From: Novosphingobium profundi
GTDB lineage: Bacteria > Pseudomonadota > Alphaproteobacteria > Sphingomonadales > Sphingomonadaceae
Length of the DNA stretch: 64,000 bases
Assembly: GCF_018491765.1 (NCBI RefSeq)
Contig: NZ_JABWCU010000001.1
Span: forward strand, 304,568-368,567
Direction: 5' to 3'
Part shown: positions 38,926 through 51,394 of the stretch, piece after piece
Position numbering within the stretch: position 1 is the stretch's first letter
Layout: each line of letters opens with the position of its first letter
Made by a program: the position numbers and the translations under genes
Notes under the pieces: model-generated
The model's input: only the letters and a program-made list of their open reading frames with translations
What the model was told of the DNA's origin: nothing
The model's database searches: none

Positions 38926-39275
38926 TTTCTGGCAAACCCCTGGAATCAGAAAAATGCGCACCCCAGTCTTGCACTTTTGGATGGGAGTGGCTCGGTCCGG
39001 GTCCGATCGGGCAACTGGGCTGGCCTTCGGGACAAGCCGAACCGGAGAATTTTTCCGGTGGGTTTTGCAACTGACTTTGCCCTTGGGCACGGGCAGGTTC
39101 AGGGATTTCCCTGAGTTCTTCGCAGGATTACCCGCTTTGCCCCGCATGTAGCCTGCAGGCATTTTCGGCTGCTTCGGCCCTGTGGCAAAGTCGCCCCGGC
39201 GAGGTGGCCGCCTGCGGGCTCACGCGCATGTAGTTGAACGAGGGGATCGAGGCAGTGGGAACGAGCGGGCAGATC

Positions 39276-40304
39276 ATGAACGGGTTGGGACGCAGGCGAG
39301 GGGTGTTGCTTTGCCTCAGCCTCACGGCCTTTGCCTTGTCGGGCGAGGCTTCGTGGGGGCAGGGGGCGAAGGTCAGCTCGCCCCCCGAACTGGCGCGGCA
39401 GATCGACCAGCTCAAGCCGGGCGAATGGGTATGGGCGCCACAAGTCGCGCCCGATGGCCCGGTCCTCGTCTTCGTGGATCTCTCGCACCAGATCGCGGTG
39501 GTCTACCGCAACGGCATTCGGATCGGCGCGACCACGGTGTCGACCGGCAAGGAAGGGCACGAGACACCCACCGGTATCTTCACGATCCTTCAGAAGGACG
39601 CCAAGCACCGCTCGAGCACCTACAACAACGCCCCTATGCCCTACCAGCAGCGGCTGACCTGGGACGGTATCGCGCTTCACGCCGGCGGATTGCCCGGCTA
39701 TCCCGAGAGCCACGGCTGCGTGCACCTGCCCTACGAATTCGCGCGCCAGCTTTACTCCGCCACCAACCTCGGCGTCACGGTCGTGGTCGAGGGCAATGCC
39801 GCGCAGCACATGGCGACCTCGGCCAACTCGCTGCTATCGCCCTTCGATGCGAGCGGCGGGGGCGTCGACTACCAGCCGCTGGCGAATGGTGAGCAGTTCT
39901 CCTGGCATCCCGAGCTTTCAAAATCCGGGCCGGTGTCGATCATCGTCTCCAAGCTCGACCAGCGTATCGTCGTGCTGCGCGGTGGCAAGGAGATCGCGCG
40001 CAGCGTGGCCCGGATCAACCCGCGCGACGATGGTTCGCACGTGATCACGCGTATCGTGCGTGAGGGTAAGCCGCGCTGGGTCTACGTGGGCACGACCGGG
40101 CATGAGGACGAGCGCGACCGCGAACTGGACGAGGTGGACCTCAACCGCGTCCAGATGCCGGCCGCCTTCTACGCCAAGCTGGACGCGCTGATCGGCCCCG
40201 GCACCACCGTGCTGGTCACCAATTCGCGGGTGGGAGCGGGCAAATGGCAGAAGCTGACCGTCGTCGATGCGGTTCCCGCCGACACCAGGCTTGGTGGGTC
40301 CTGA
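39276..40304 (+). CDS. Secreted L,D-transpeptidase (YkuD family)
   Basis: A 342-residue protein from ATG 39276 with a signal peptide (RRRGVLLCLSLTAFALSGEASWG). The YkuD domain (about residues 55-165) has HAGGLPGYPESHGCVHLP, in which the histidine and C148 of SHGC are catalytic. VLVFVDLSHQIAVVYRNG and TPTGIFTIL are family landmarks. A second, related half with VSIIVSKLDQRIVVLRGGKEI follows. It may cross-link or modify peptidoglycan or attach proteins in the periplasm. TTG 39234 is a possible upstream start. It converges on the FecR gene. Confidence 0.9.
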   Translation: MNGLGRRRGVLLCLSLTAFALSGEASWGQGAKVSSPPELARQIDQLKPGEWVWAPQVAPDGPVLVFVDLSHQIAVVYRNGIRIGATTVSTGKEGHETPTGIFTILQKDAKHRSSTYNNAPMPYQQRLTWDGIALHAGGLPGYPESHGCVHLPYEFARQLYSATNLGVTVVVEGNAAQHMATSANSLLSPFDASGGGVDYQPLANGEQFSWHPELSKSGPVSIIVSKLDQRIVVLRGGKEIARSVARINPRDDGSHVITRIVREGKPRWVYVGTTGHEDERDRELDEVDLNRVQMPAAFYAKLDALIGPGTTVLVTNSRVGAGKWQKLTVVDAVPADTRLGGS

Positions 40305-40311
40305 GCGCGGA

Positions 40312-41319
40312 TCAGCTTTGCGCAGGTCGTGGATCGCGCGACAGCACCAGGGTCTCGCCGCGCGTGTCGACGCGCAGGGCGAAAAGCGAGGCGATCAGGC
40401 CGAGCGATTCCTCGGGGCGGTCGAGCCGGAAGCGCCCGCTGAACGTCAGGGAGGCCATGCCCGGATCGGCCAGGCGAACCGACCGGGGCGTGTAGCGCGC
40501 GAGCCGCTCCAGCGCCTGATCGAGGCGCATTGCGTGCGCATCGAGCCAGTTGTCGCGCCAGTCGCTCGCGCTGGACGGATCGAACATCCCCTCCTGTTCG
40601 AGCGCGCGGTTGCCCACCAGCACCCATTCGTGCGCGGCTACCGTCCGGTTCGCACCGAAACGCGTGGCGAGGCCGACCCGGCCTTCGAAGACACGCAGTT
40701 CGCTGGCCTTCGCCAGGTGATCGACGTTGAAGCGCGTGCCCAGCGCGACCATGCGCGCCTGCGGGGTGAGCACGGTGAAGGGGCGGCGCGTATCATGGCG
40801 CACGTCGAAATGCGCCGCGCCCTGCTCGAGGTGGACGGTGCGCCGCTCAGACGAGAAATCGAGCGCGACGCGCGAGGCGGCATCGAGGATCATGGTCGAT
40901 CCGTCGGGCAATTCCACTTTGCGCCGCGTGCCGATGGCACTGGCGTAGCGCACGTCGTGCGCAGGAGCTCCGCGGGTCAGCCAGTAGGCGCTGAGCGGGA
41001 TCGCCAGGGCTCCGGCAAGGCCTGCTGCGAGGGCCTCGCGTCGGTTCGTGCGGACAACGCGCGGGAGCCGCATTATGCCGCGTCGAACCCCGGATCGCGG
41101 GTTGGGGCGCAGCGAGGGCAGGGGGATATCGGCCGTTTCCCCAGCCTCGATCAGCGCGGTGTCGTTCAGGAGGCGGCGCATTGCAGCGAAGGCATCGGCG
41201 TGCGCGGGGTCTTGCGCCAGCCAGGCGGCGAGTTCGCGCCCTTCGTGCGGCGCGAGTTCGTTCAACCGATCGGCCCAGTCGGCGGCGATCTCGTAGATGT
41301 CGTCCTGCGCATCAGGCAT
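40312..41319 (-). CDS. FecR-family anti-sigma factor / sensor
   Basis: A 335-residue protein from ATG 41319 (AAAGGACA upstream), overlapping the sigma gene by 8 bases. The N-terminal ~75 residues (ADWADRLNELAPHEGRELAAWLAQDPAHADAF) are the FecR anti-sigma part. A transmembrane helix (ALAAGLAGALAIPLSAYWL) follows, and the periplasmic FecR domain has VELPDGSTMILDAASRV, HLEQGAAHFDV and FEGRVGLA. A secretin-N-like end (about 255-330) is visible. It would sense a loaded TonB receptor and control the adjacent sigma factor. Confidence 0.92.
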   Translation of the reverse strand: MPDAQDDIYEIAADWADRLNELAPHEGRELAAWLAQDPAHADAFAAMRRLLNDTALIEAGETADIPLPSLRPNPRSGVRRGIMRLPRVVRTNRREALAAGLAGALAIPLSAYWLTRGAPAHDVRYASAIGTRRKVELPDGSTMILDAASRVALDFSSERRTVHLEQGAAHFDVRHDTRRPFTVLTPQARMVALGTRFNVDHLAKASELRVFEGRVGLATRFGANRTVAAHEWVLVGNRALEQEGMFDPSSASDWRDNWLDAHAMRLDQALERLARYTPRSVRLADPGMASLTFSGRFRLDRPEESLGLIASLFALRVDTRGETLVLSRDPRPAQS

Positions 41320-41833
41320 TTTCGATCTGTCCTTTCGCGGAGGGTTCGAGGTTGTTTTCGAGGCTGCGGGCAAGCTCGGCCATGGCGCGCACGAGGTGTT
41401 TCTTGACCGCCTCCAGGCTGAGGTCGAGCTCCTGCGCGATATCCTGTCGCGCCTTGCCTTCGATGTGGCGCAGGCGAAACACCGCGCGGCGGGTGGGCGA
41501 GAGCCGCGCCAGTGCGGCGTCGAAGCGGGCGAGGCGCTGGCGGTAATCGAGCACGGTATCGGGCAGCGGGCGGTCGCAGACGAGTTCGAGCGCGTCGAGG
41601 TCGATGCTGTCCACTGTCTTGCGGGCCTGGGCGAAGATCACCGAGTCGGCGATGCGGCAGGCGTAGGCCATCGGGTGCTCGATGGTTTGCCGGCGTTCCT
41701 GTTCGAGCACGCGGGCCATGGTTTCCTGCAAGACGTCCTCCGTCCGTTCCGGGTCGCGCACGCGCTTGCGGATATATCCCCTGAGGCGTCCGAGACTGCC
41801 CAGAAGGGCACCGGAAGCGTGGCTCATCAACAT
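41312..41833 (-). CDS. ECF sigma factor (FecI-like)
   Basis: A 173-residue protein started at ATG 41833 because GAGGTG lies 6 bases before it. Region 2 (LGRLRGYIRKRVRDPERTEDVLQETMARVLEQ) and region 4 (LARLSPTRRAVFRLRHIEGKARQDIAQELDLSLEAVKKHLVRAMAEL) are both present. With FecR behind and an STN-type receptor ahead it forms a cell-surface signalling set. Its target promoter is probably that of the receptors upstream; none is identified. Confidence 0.92.
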   Translation of the reverse strand: MLMSHASGALLGSLGRLRGYIRKRVRDPERTEDVLQETMARVLEQERRQTIEHPMAYACRIADSVIFAQARKTVDSIDLDALELVCDRPLPDTVLDYRQRLARFDAALARLSPTRRAVFRLRHIEGKARQDIAQELDLSLEAVKKHLVRAMAELARSLENNLEPSAKGQIENA

Positions 41834-41925
41834 GTCGGGCACCTCGTGGGATGGACCGTGCGGTCCGGCGCTGCGGGGCTCGTGCGAGGTAGAGTGTCGC
41901 GGGGCACGAACGGGGACACCATGGA

Positions 41926-44900
41926 TCAGAAAGAACAGCGAAGGCCGGTCGAAACCACGCGGCCCGAACGGGTGCGCGCCAGAAGGCGCTTCGCGTCGCG
42001 GTCGGTGTATTCGACGATGGGGGCGTCGGTCAGGTTGCTGGCCTCGAACACCATCTGCATGGCTTTGCCCAGGCGGGCATGGGCGGCGAAGTCGAGCGTC
42101 AGGCTCGACTTGACCCAGGTGCCGATGTTGCCGTTCTTGCCTGCGCCGGTGCGGTAGGCGCCGCGATAGGCGGCGGAGAGACGTGCATCCCAGCGCCGCG
42201 CCGCGTAATAAAGCGTGGCGTTGCCTGACCAGCGCGAGAGGTCGACCAGGGGCAGGCGTACGGCGTTCTCATCGTAGAACACCTTGGAGCTGCCCTCTGC
42301 ATACGTGACATTGGACTGGATACCGAGCCGGTCGAGCGGCGCGGGGAGAAAGGCGAGGTCGCGCTGCACGGCAATCTCTGCGCCGGTGATCCCCGCGCCC
42401 GAGACATTGACCGGGCGCACGACATTGTATTGCGCGCTCGCATCGACCCCGGGATAGAGGAAACCGGCTGGAAAGCCCGTCTCGGCATATGTCATCACGC
42501 GCGTCTGGGTGGTGATGAAGGAGTCGATCTTCTTGTAGAAGAGAGCCACCGAGGCGAAGCCCTCGCGGCCCCAGTAACGCTCGATCGCAAGGTCGAGCGC
42601 GGTCGCGCGCATGGGTTCGAGCGAGGGGTTTCCGGTCTCGATCGTGCCTCCGAACGGGGTGGAATCGATCGCCGCCGCTGCGCGCAGGTCGGCGACGTCG
42701 GGGCGGCTGAAATTGCGGCTGGCCGCCAGCCGCAGGCGCACGTCGGGCGCCAGGTCTGCACGCAGTTGCAAGGAGGGCAGCCAGGCCGTGAAGCGGCTGG
42801 TCTGCGCGCGCGCGAGGAGCACACTGGCCAGCGTGTCCGTGTCGGCGTCGTTGGCGGCATCGCCCTGCGAGCTCGTGTCGAGGCGCACGTACTGGACGCC
42901 GAGTTCGCCCGCGACCGGCAGCAGGCCGAGAGCCCCCTCGAAATGCGCGAGCGCGAAGCCGGCATAGCTGTTCTCGCGAATGCGGTAGGCCGAGCCGGGC
43001 TGGTCGTAGGCAGCGGACAATGCGCGCTCCTGACCGGTCGCAGCGAACGTCGCATCGACGTCGGCGACGATGTAGGAGGCAAGACTGGCGCCTTCGAACA
43101 GTAGGGGCACGGCGAGGGCGCCTTGCGTTTGCGTGTCATAGGTCGCGGTGAAGCGGCGCTCGTAGCCGTCGTTGACGTAGCGGCGGTAGTTGGCGCCGAA
43201 GCGCAGTTCGAGACCGGGTGCAACGTTCCGGATCACGCTCACCCGCGCGCCGGCGTAGCTGTTGACGATCGAGTCCTCGCGCGTGTCGGCGCGCATCAGC
43301 GACCAGTTCGCGGGGTCGGTTATGTCGAAGCCATAGGTGTTCGCAGGATGCTTGCCGGTCGCGACATACGCGAAGTCCCGGATGGTCGATTCGAGGAAGA
43401 CCTTGTCGAACACCGGCTCCTCGAAATCCGAGCGCGAGACGCCTGCGCGCGCCTCGAGGCGCGTCGCATCGCCCAGCGGCCATTCGAGCGCGAACACGGC
43501 CTGGTCGAACTCGGTATGGTCCTCGGTCTGCTTCGCCTCGGTGCGCATGTCGATACCGCTGAAATCGGCCGCGACGATGGTGTCGCCCACGATTGTCACC
43601 GCGTTGAGGACTTGCGTGCCGTCCACGGTGTCATCGGTCAGACCGTTGGTGCCGGCGGCGGCGATCGAGAATTCGCGGCGGTGGTTGGAGAGCCGGGCGT
43701 GGACGAGGTCGAGCGTCAGGTGACGGCCATCGTCGCCCCGGTACTCGAGCGAGCCGACGATGTTTGCCCGCTCGGACCGGTTGGTCCAGGTCGAATAGCT
43801 CTGCGCGCGCGACATGTAGACCGGATCGCCCGTACCTCTCAGCCGCGCAGCGTCGTCCTCGCTCACGCCCGGCCCGATATTGTCCGTGCCGAAAGTTACC
43901 GGGACCCAGTCCCAGTTGCGATAGCCGTACTCGCTGACCTCGCTGCGCCCCCAGCTTCCCGCGATGAGCAGGCCCCATTCCCCGCCGCGCCGTGCGAACT
44001 CGCCGGTCAGTTGGGGGTCGAGCCCCTTGCCGTTGCCCCGGCTGCGCAGCTTGCCCGAGGCAAGCGTGATGTCCCCAGAGCGGTCGAACGGGTGCAGGGT
44101 GGTGAGCGCGACCGTGCCACCGATCCCGCCCGCATCTTCGTCGGAAAGCCAGGTCTTGCGGACCGACACCGCGGAGAACAGGCCCGCGTCGAACACCGAA
44201 TAGTCGAAGCGGCGGTTGCGGCTCGCCGAGCCCCGGTTGTCCATGCCCGAGGCGGTGGTGGCGAGCGTCTCCATGCCGTTGAGCGTGGTACGCGTGAACA
44301 GGGGGCCAAGCCCGCGCAAGGAGATCTGCCGGCCTTCGCCGTTGTCGCGGCTGATGGCGACGCCGGGCAGGCGTTGCAGTGCATCGGCGGCGTTGCGGTC
44401 GGGGAAGGCGGCGATGTCCTCGGCGCGGGTGACCTCGAGCAGTGCACGCGCCGCGTGCTTGGCGCCGACCGAGCCGCGCAGGCTCTCGCGGTAACCCGTC
44501 ACCACGATCGGGAGGGCGGGCGGAGCTGGCGTTGACGGGCTGGATGCGGGGAGCGCGGTTTGGGCAGGTGGTTCGCTCCGCCTGCTCGGCGCTGGGGGCA
44601 AGGCGGGGCTCGGGGTCACGACGAAGCCGCCCGGCAACCGGCGTACGGTGACCGGCAGTCCCGAGGTGATGCGCGCAAGGGCCTCGTCGATCCGGTAGCG
44701 GCCCTTGAGGGTGGCGGCCGCTGCCATGTCCGGGGGCAGCGAGGTGACGATCTGGATGCCGCTGCGGCGCGAGAGCTGGTCGAGCATGTCGACCAGCGAG
44801 CCGCGCTCGATGGCGAGCGAAAGGCGTGCATCGCTCTGGCGGGCCCCGGCCTCGCCCGGCGCCAGGACGGCAAGGGTGCCGAGGGCGATCAGGCCGACGA

Positions 44901-44928
44901 CGAGGCTGTGGCAGGACTTGGGAAACAC
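41926..44928 (-). CDS. TonB-dependent receptor with STN signalling domain
   Basis: A 1000-residue outer-membrane protein. After a signal peptide, residues about 35-105 are a secretin/TonB short N-terminal (STN) domain (LVDMLDQLSRRSGIQIVTSLPPD), used to signal to FecR. A proline-rich linker follows, then the plug (IVVTGYRESLRGSV, AFPDRNAADALQRLPGVAISR, ISLRGLGPLFTRTTLNGME) and a long barrel ending in phenylalanine (GLRCSF). The plug is of Xanthomonas/Caulobacter type, often used for sugars or other larger substrates. It is the natural partner of the FecI/FecR pair directly downstream. Confidence 0.93.
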   Translation of the reverse strand: MFPKSCHSLVVGLIALGTLAVLAPGEAGARQSDARLSLAIERGSLVDMLDQLSRRSGIQIVTSLPPDMAAAATLKGRYRIDEALARITSGLPVTVRRLPGGFVVTPSPALPPAPSRRSEPPAQTALPASSPSTPAPPALPIVVTGYRESLRGSVGAKHAARALLEVTRAEDIAAFPDRNAADALQRLPGVAISRDNGEGRQISLRGLGPLFTRTTLNGMETLATTASGMDNRGSASRNRRFDYSVFDAGLFSAVSVRKTWLSDEDAGGIGGTVALTTLHPFDRSGDITLASGKLRSRGNGKGLDPQLTGEFARRGGEWGLLIAGSWGRSEVSEYGYRNWDWVPVTFGTDNIGPGVSEDDAARLRGTGDPVYMSRAQSYSTWTNRSERANIVGSLEYRGDDGRHLTLDLVHARLSNHRREFSIAAAGTNGLTDDTVDGTQVLNAVTIVGDTIVAADFSGIDMRTEAKQTEDHTEFDQAVFALEWPLGDATRLEARAGVSRSDFEEPVFDKVFLESTIRDFAYVATGKHPANTYGFDITDPANWSLMRADTREDSIVNSYAGARVSVIRNVAPGLELRFGANYRRYVNDGYERRFTATYDTQTQGALAVPLLFEGASLASYIVADVDATFAATGQERALSAAYDQPGSAYRIRENSYAGFALAHFEGALGLLPVAGELGVQYVRLDTSSQGDAANDADTDTLASVLLARAQTSRFTAWLPSLQLRADLAPDVRLRLAASRNFSRPDVADLRAAAAIDSTPFGGTIETGNPSLEPMRATALDLAIERYWGREGFASVALFYKKIDSFITTQTRVMTYAETGFPAGFLYPGVDASAQYNVVRPVNVSGAGITGAEIAVQRDLAFLPAPLDRLGIQSNVTYAEGSSKVFYDENAVRLPLVDLSRWSGNATLYYAARRWDARLSAAYRGAYRTGAGKNGNIGTWVKSSLTLDFAAHARLGKAMQMVFEASNLTDAPIVEYTDRDAKRLLARTRSGRVVSTGLRCSF

Positions 44929-45051
44929 GCGGGAGACGCCCTTTCGAGCGGGCGGCTATCAGCGCGTGATGACAGATGTGTGACTGCCCCGGATGGCAAG
45001 CGATTGCGGGACGGCAGGCTGGCTGCCGCCCCGCGATCAAGGGTTCGAGGA

Positions 45052-47811
45052 TCAGAATTCGACGCGCAAGCCGCCCATGATCGTCCGTCCCGAACGGGTG
45101 TAGACGTAGAGGCGCTTGGATGTGTCGGAGTACTGCTTTTCGGCCTGGTTGGTCAGGTTCACGCCGTCGAGCGTGAACTGGACGTGGTCGGTGATCTTGT
45201 AGTGCGCCGACATGTCGACGTAGACCGTGGCGGCGTAGCCCGAGAGATCCTGGTCGACGACCGTCGCACCGTTGACCGTGGTGGTGATCGGCGCGGCGCT
45301 GTAGACGTAGCTCGAGCGGTAGTTGGCCGATCCGCGGATGTCGAACTTGGCATCGGCGTAGTACAGCGTCAGGTTGCCGTTGTACTTGCTCAGGCCCTCG
45401 AGCGTGGTCTTGGCGGCGATGTCACCATAGATCTCGCGGTAGTCGTATTGCGAGTTCACGTAGGTGAAGTTCGCCGAGGCCCCGAAGTGGTCGAACGGGG
45501 CGGGCAGGAAGCTGAAGTCGCTCTGCGCGGCCAGTTCCAGGCCCCACAGGTCGGTCTTGCCCAGGTTGATCGGGCGCGAATAGCTCGAGACCACGGTATC
45601 GGCGGTCAGGCCGTCCATGAGGTCGGTCGACAGGCCGGTGTCGCCGTAGGCGACATTGTAGACGGTCTGTGTGGCGATGAACCCGTCGAGCGTCTTGTAG
45701 AACAGCGCGCCGGTGATCGAGCCGTGGTTGCCGAGGTAGTACTCGATCGAGAGATCGAGGTCGGTCGACTTGTAGGGCTTGAGGTTGGGATTGCCGGTCG
45801 AGACCGAGACTTCGCCGTTGTCGCCGCTGGTGACGGTGCCGTTGACGGCGAGCGAGCTCAGCGTGGGGCGGTTGATGTTGCGCGCGGCGGCGGCACGCAC
45901 CACCAGCTTGTCGGTGAGATCGAAGATCAGGTTGGCGGCGGGCAGGAAGCCCTGGTAGCTCGAGTTCCCGGTGATCGTGCTCGAGACCCCGTCGACGGTG
46001 CCCACGCCCACCGAGTCGATGCCGGTGTGGTAGAAGCGTCCGCCGATGTTGCCGCGGAACGGCACCGAACCCAGCATGTGGTTCCAGTCGTACTGCGCGT
46101 AGAGCGCCCAGGTGCGCTCCTCGACGGCGTAGTCGCTGCCCCGGTTGGTGAGGTAGTCGCTGCGATCGATGCCGAGAGCGCTCAGCGCCTGGTCATAATC
46201 GACGATCAGCCACGACTGGCCCGGATAGCCGTTGTAGACCTTGTAGTAGTCCGAGATGTCCGAACTGACCGAGCCGGACTTGAAGCTGAAAAGCAGCACG
46301 TCGTCGGCGGTCAGCGTGTAGCCGCTGTTCTTGAAGCGGCGCCATTCGCCGCCCAGGCTCAGCTTGTCGTCGGGCGAGAACGCGTACTCGAAGCTGGTGC
46401 GGGCGGTGTCGATCGCGGAATCCTGGTAGGATGCGCTCATGTCGATTTCGTGCGCGTGATAGTTGGCCGGATCGGTCGTGTCCCAGCCGTATGTGTTTGT
46501 CATCCCGTAAGTGCCGGTGTACCGGGTGGTGACGTCGCCATAGGCCTCGAGGTAGAACTTGTCGCTCACCGGCATGTCGTAGCTCGACCGCTCGATGCCG
46601 CCCAGGAACCGGAAGGTGAGCTTTTCGGTGAGCGCTGTGTCGCCGTTCAGGACCAGTTGCTTGAAGGTGTTGCTGGTCTTCTGGGTGCGCGTCTCGGTCG
46701 AAGTCTGCGCGCCCGAGACGTCGAGGTAGGTAACCTCGTTCTCGTCGTTCCATTCGATCGCGTTGATCGTCGAGGCAGGGTAGGTGACGCCCGCGAAAGT
46801 CTGCGCGCCGCCGAGCCAGGTCGAGCCGCCCGAACCGCGCGAGGCGAGATGCGTCTCGAAGCGGTCGGCCTTGAACTTGCCGTAGAGGCCATCAAGCGTC
46901 AGGTGCGTGCTGTCCCCCGGATTCCACTGGATCGAAGTGGTGATGCCCAGGCGATCCTGCGTCGAATCCCAGACCGAGAGACGGTTGCCGCGCGCGAAGC
47001 GCAGCGTGCCCGAATTGATCTTCTCCTGCTCTTCCTCGGTCAGGCCCGAAATGTCCGAACCGTTGGCACCGTTGGTGCGCCAGCGGTAGGTGTCGTGGCC
47101 TTGTTCGCGGGTCTGGCGGTGGTTGTAGGCGGCCGAGACGAGAATGCCGAAGTCCCCCCAGTTCTTCGAGACGAGCCCGGTCAGGCGCGGCTGGAAGTCC
47201 TTGGTCGCGCTGTTGGTGCCGCCGTTGGCCGAGAAGGCGATCTTGTCGCCGTCGTAGTCGAGCGGGCGCGCGGTAAAGAGGCCCACGGTGCCGGCAAGCC
47301 CGCCTTCGGTCTGGTCGGCCGAGTAGGACTTGCGGACGTCGACGCGGTTGAACAGTTCGGCGGCGAAGATGTTGAAGTCGAAGGCGCGGTCGCGCGTGCC
47401 TTGGCCGCGGCTGTCCTGCGGACTGTCGACGTTGCCGAGCACTTCCATCCCGTTCAGCTGGACGCGGGTGAAATCGGGGCCGAGGCCGCGCAGCGAGATG
47501 CGGCGGCCTTCGCCCGCTTCGCGGTTGATCGCGATGCCGGGCAGGCGCTGCAGCGCTTCGGCGAGGTTGAGATCGGGGAAGGCGGCGATGTCGTCGGCGA
47601 CGATCGAATCCTGGATGATCGTGGCGCTCCGCTTCACGTCCTGCGCCTTCAGGAGGCTGGCGCGGTAGCCGGTGACGACGATGCTTTCGCCCTCACCCTG
47701 CGGCGCGCCTGCGTCGGACGCGCTGGCCTCGTCGCTGGCCGCGAAGGCGGGCTGGGCCGCGCAGAACGCGAGCGCGGTGGTGATTAGCCAGAGGCTGCGG
47801 GACTTCGACAT
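45052..47811 (-). CDS. TonB-dependent receptor, Xanthomonas/Caulobacter type
   Basis: A 919-residue protein with a signal peptide (SLWLITTALAFCAAQPAFA). The TonB box region is SIVVTGYRASLLKAQDVK; the plug has AFPDLNLAEALQRLPGIAI and ISLRGLGPDFTRVQLNGME; the barrel ends LRVEF. Its plug closely resembles that of the STN receptor 123 bases downstream, suggesting an old duplication, but it lacks the STN domain, so it transports without signalling. The ~230 bases before it (47,812-48,043) are AT-rich and should hold the promoter; no Fur box is claimed. Confidence 0.93.
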   Translation of the reverse strand: MSKSRSLWLITTALAFCAAQPAFAASDEASASDAGAPQGEGESIVVTGYRASLLKAQDVKRSATIIQDSIVADDIAAFPDLNLAEALQRLPGIAINREAGEGRRISLRGLGPDFTRVQLNGMEVLGNVDSPQDSRGQGTRDRAFDFNIFAAELFNRVDVRKSYSADQTEGGLAGTVGLFTARPLDYDGDKIAFSANGGTNSATKDFQPRLTGLVSKNWGDFGILVSAAYNHRQTREQGHDTYRWRTNGANGSDISGLTEEEQEKINSGTLRFARGNRLSVWDSTQDRLGITTSIQWNPGDSTHLTLDGLYGKFKADRFETHLASRGSGGSTWLGGAQTFAGVTYPASTINAIEWNDENEVTYLDVSGAQTSTETRTQKTSNTFKQLVLNGDTALTEKLTFRFLGGIERSSYDMPVSDKFYLEAYGDVTTRYTGTYGMTNTYGWDTTDPANYHAHEIDMSASYQDSAIDTARTSFEYAFSPDDKLSLGGEWRRFKNSGYTLTADDVLLFSFKSGSVSSDISDYYKVYNGYPGQSWLIVDYDQALSALGIDRSDYLTNRGSDYAVEERTWALYAQYDWNHMLGSVPFRGNIGGRFYHTGIDSVGVGTVDGVSSTITGNSSYQGFLPAANLIFDLTDKLVVRAAAARNINRPTLSSLAVNGTVTSGDNGEVSVSTGNPNLKPYKSTDLDLSIEYYLGNHGSITGALFYKTLDGFIATQTVYNVAYGDTGLSTDLMDGLTADTVVSSYSRPINLGKTDLWGLELAAQSDFSFLPAPFDHFGASANFTYVNSQYDYREIYGDIAAKTTLEGLSKYNGNLTLYYADAKFDIRGSANYRSSYVYSAAPITTTVNGATVVDQDLSGYAATVYVDMSAHYKITDHVQFTLDGVNLTNQAEKQYSDTSKRLYVYTRSGRTIMGGLRVEF

Positions 47812-48043
47812 TGCTAAGGTGCTCCCCGATCCATCGGTAAGGATCCGGCCCGTTGCGGAATTGCCTTGGGCCTTCGCACGGGGAGAGCGGACGCGGGATC
47901 GATCGGGGACAGATTTTTTTAATGATACTTTTGCGAATATTTCATGGCATTTTTGTTACGGTGATCTGTAAAAGTAATGTTCTGAATATTGATCTTATCT
48001 GTATTTTGATATTGTTCGGTTCAAGTGGGTGTGGGTGGGCCCT

Positions 48044-48760
48044 TCACGTCTCGCCGCCAATGTTTTCAAGGCTTTCTTCCGGGCTCAGGATGTGGCGCCA
48101 GATAAGCGCTCCGATCACGCCGCCCGCGAGCGGAGCGAGCCAGAAAAGCCAGAGCTGTCCCATCGCGGCGGTTTCGGCAAATAGCGCGACGCCGGTCGAG
48201 CGGGCGGGATTTACCGAGGTATTGGTGACGGGGATCGACACGAGGTGGATCAGCGTGAGCGCCAGGCCGATGGCGATCGGCGCGAACCCGCCCGGAACCG
48301 CGCTTGAGGTCGCGCCGAGGATGACGATGAGGAACCCGGCCGTCAGCACCACCTCGATCAGCAGCGCAGCGGGCAGGGCATAGCCGCCGGGCGAAAGTGC
48401 GCCGTAGCCGTTGGTGGCGAAGGCCCCGGGCGTGAAGCTGGGCTGGCCGCAGGCGATCGCATAGAGCACGGCTGCTGCGGCGACCGAGCCGACCACTTGC
48501 GCCACCCAGTAGGGCACAAGGTCCTTCCAGGCAAAGCGCCCGGCGACCGCGAGGCCAAGCGAGACGGCCGGATTGAAGTGCCCGCCCGAAATGCCGCCCA
48601 CCGCATAAGCCATGGTCAGCACGGTCAGCCCGAAGGCGAGCGCCACCCCGGCAAAGCCGATCCCGAGATCGGGGAAGCCGGCGGCCAGCACCGCCGACCC
48701 GCATCCGCCGAAGACAAGCCAGAACGTGCCGACGAATTCGGCGCCCAAACTGCGTACCAT
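48044..48760 (-). CDS. aqpZ: Aquaporin Z
   Basis: A 238-residue protein with six membrane helices and both half-helix motifs, NPA at residues 63-65 ([10 protein letters not shown]) and 184-186 ([12 protein letters not shown]187 being the pore arginine). The water-specific type is suggested by the overall AqpZ-like sequence and short loops. ATG 48760 is chosen because GGAGAG lies 8 bases upstream; an in-frame upstream ATG has no ribosome site. Confidence 0.93.
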   Translation of the reverse strand: MVRSLGAEFVGTFWLVFGGCGSAVLAAGFPDLGIGFAGVALAFGLTVLTMAYAVGGISGGHFNPAVSLGLAVAGRFAWKDLVPYWVAQVVGSVAAAAVLYAIACGQPSFTPGAFATNGYGALSPGGYALPAALLIEVVLTAGFLIVILGATSSAVPGGFAPIAIGLALTLIHLVSIPVTNTSVNPARSTGVALFAETAAMGQLWLFWLAPLAGGVIGALIWRHILSPEESLENIGGET

Positions 48761-51322
<2,562 letters not shown>

Positions 51323-51344
51323 GGCGACGGGAGGGCGCCAAAAG

Positions 51345-51372
51345 AAAAGGGCCGCATCGCTGCGGCCCTTTT
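51345..51372. terminator. Bidirectional terminator between katG and the reductase gene
   Basis: GGGCCGCA and TGCGGCCC (51349-51368) form a perfect 8-base stem with loop TCGC, flanked by AAAA before and TTTT after. The same hairpin therefore works for katG on the plus strand and the reductase gene on the minus strand. Confidence 0.92.
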
Positions 51373-51394
51373 CGTTTATCAAGGCGGCGCGCGC

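Noticed and set aside
38361..39070. Open frames of 170-215 codons on the minus strand around the tRNA
   Set aside because: They translate the antisense of the tRNA (giving the well-known spurious ARPAGFEPATPS-type peptide) and pieces of the MCP remnant; they are not genes.
44560..47787. 1075-codon plus-strand open frame opposite the two TonB receptors
   Set aside because: It crosses two complete receptor genes and the gap between them, with low-complexity Arg/Val/Gly composition and no start signal. The receptors on the other strand have all family landmarks.
47812..48043. Fur box before the TonB receptor gene
   Set aside because: The region is AT-rich and has GATA-like pieces, but no arrangement close enough to the 19-base Fur consensus was found.
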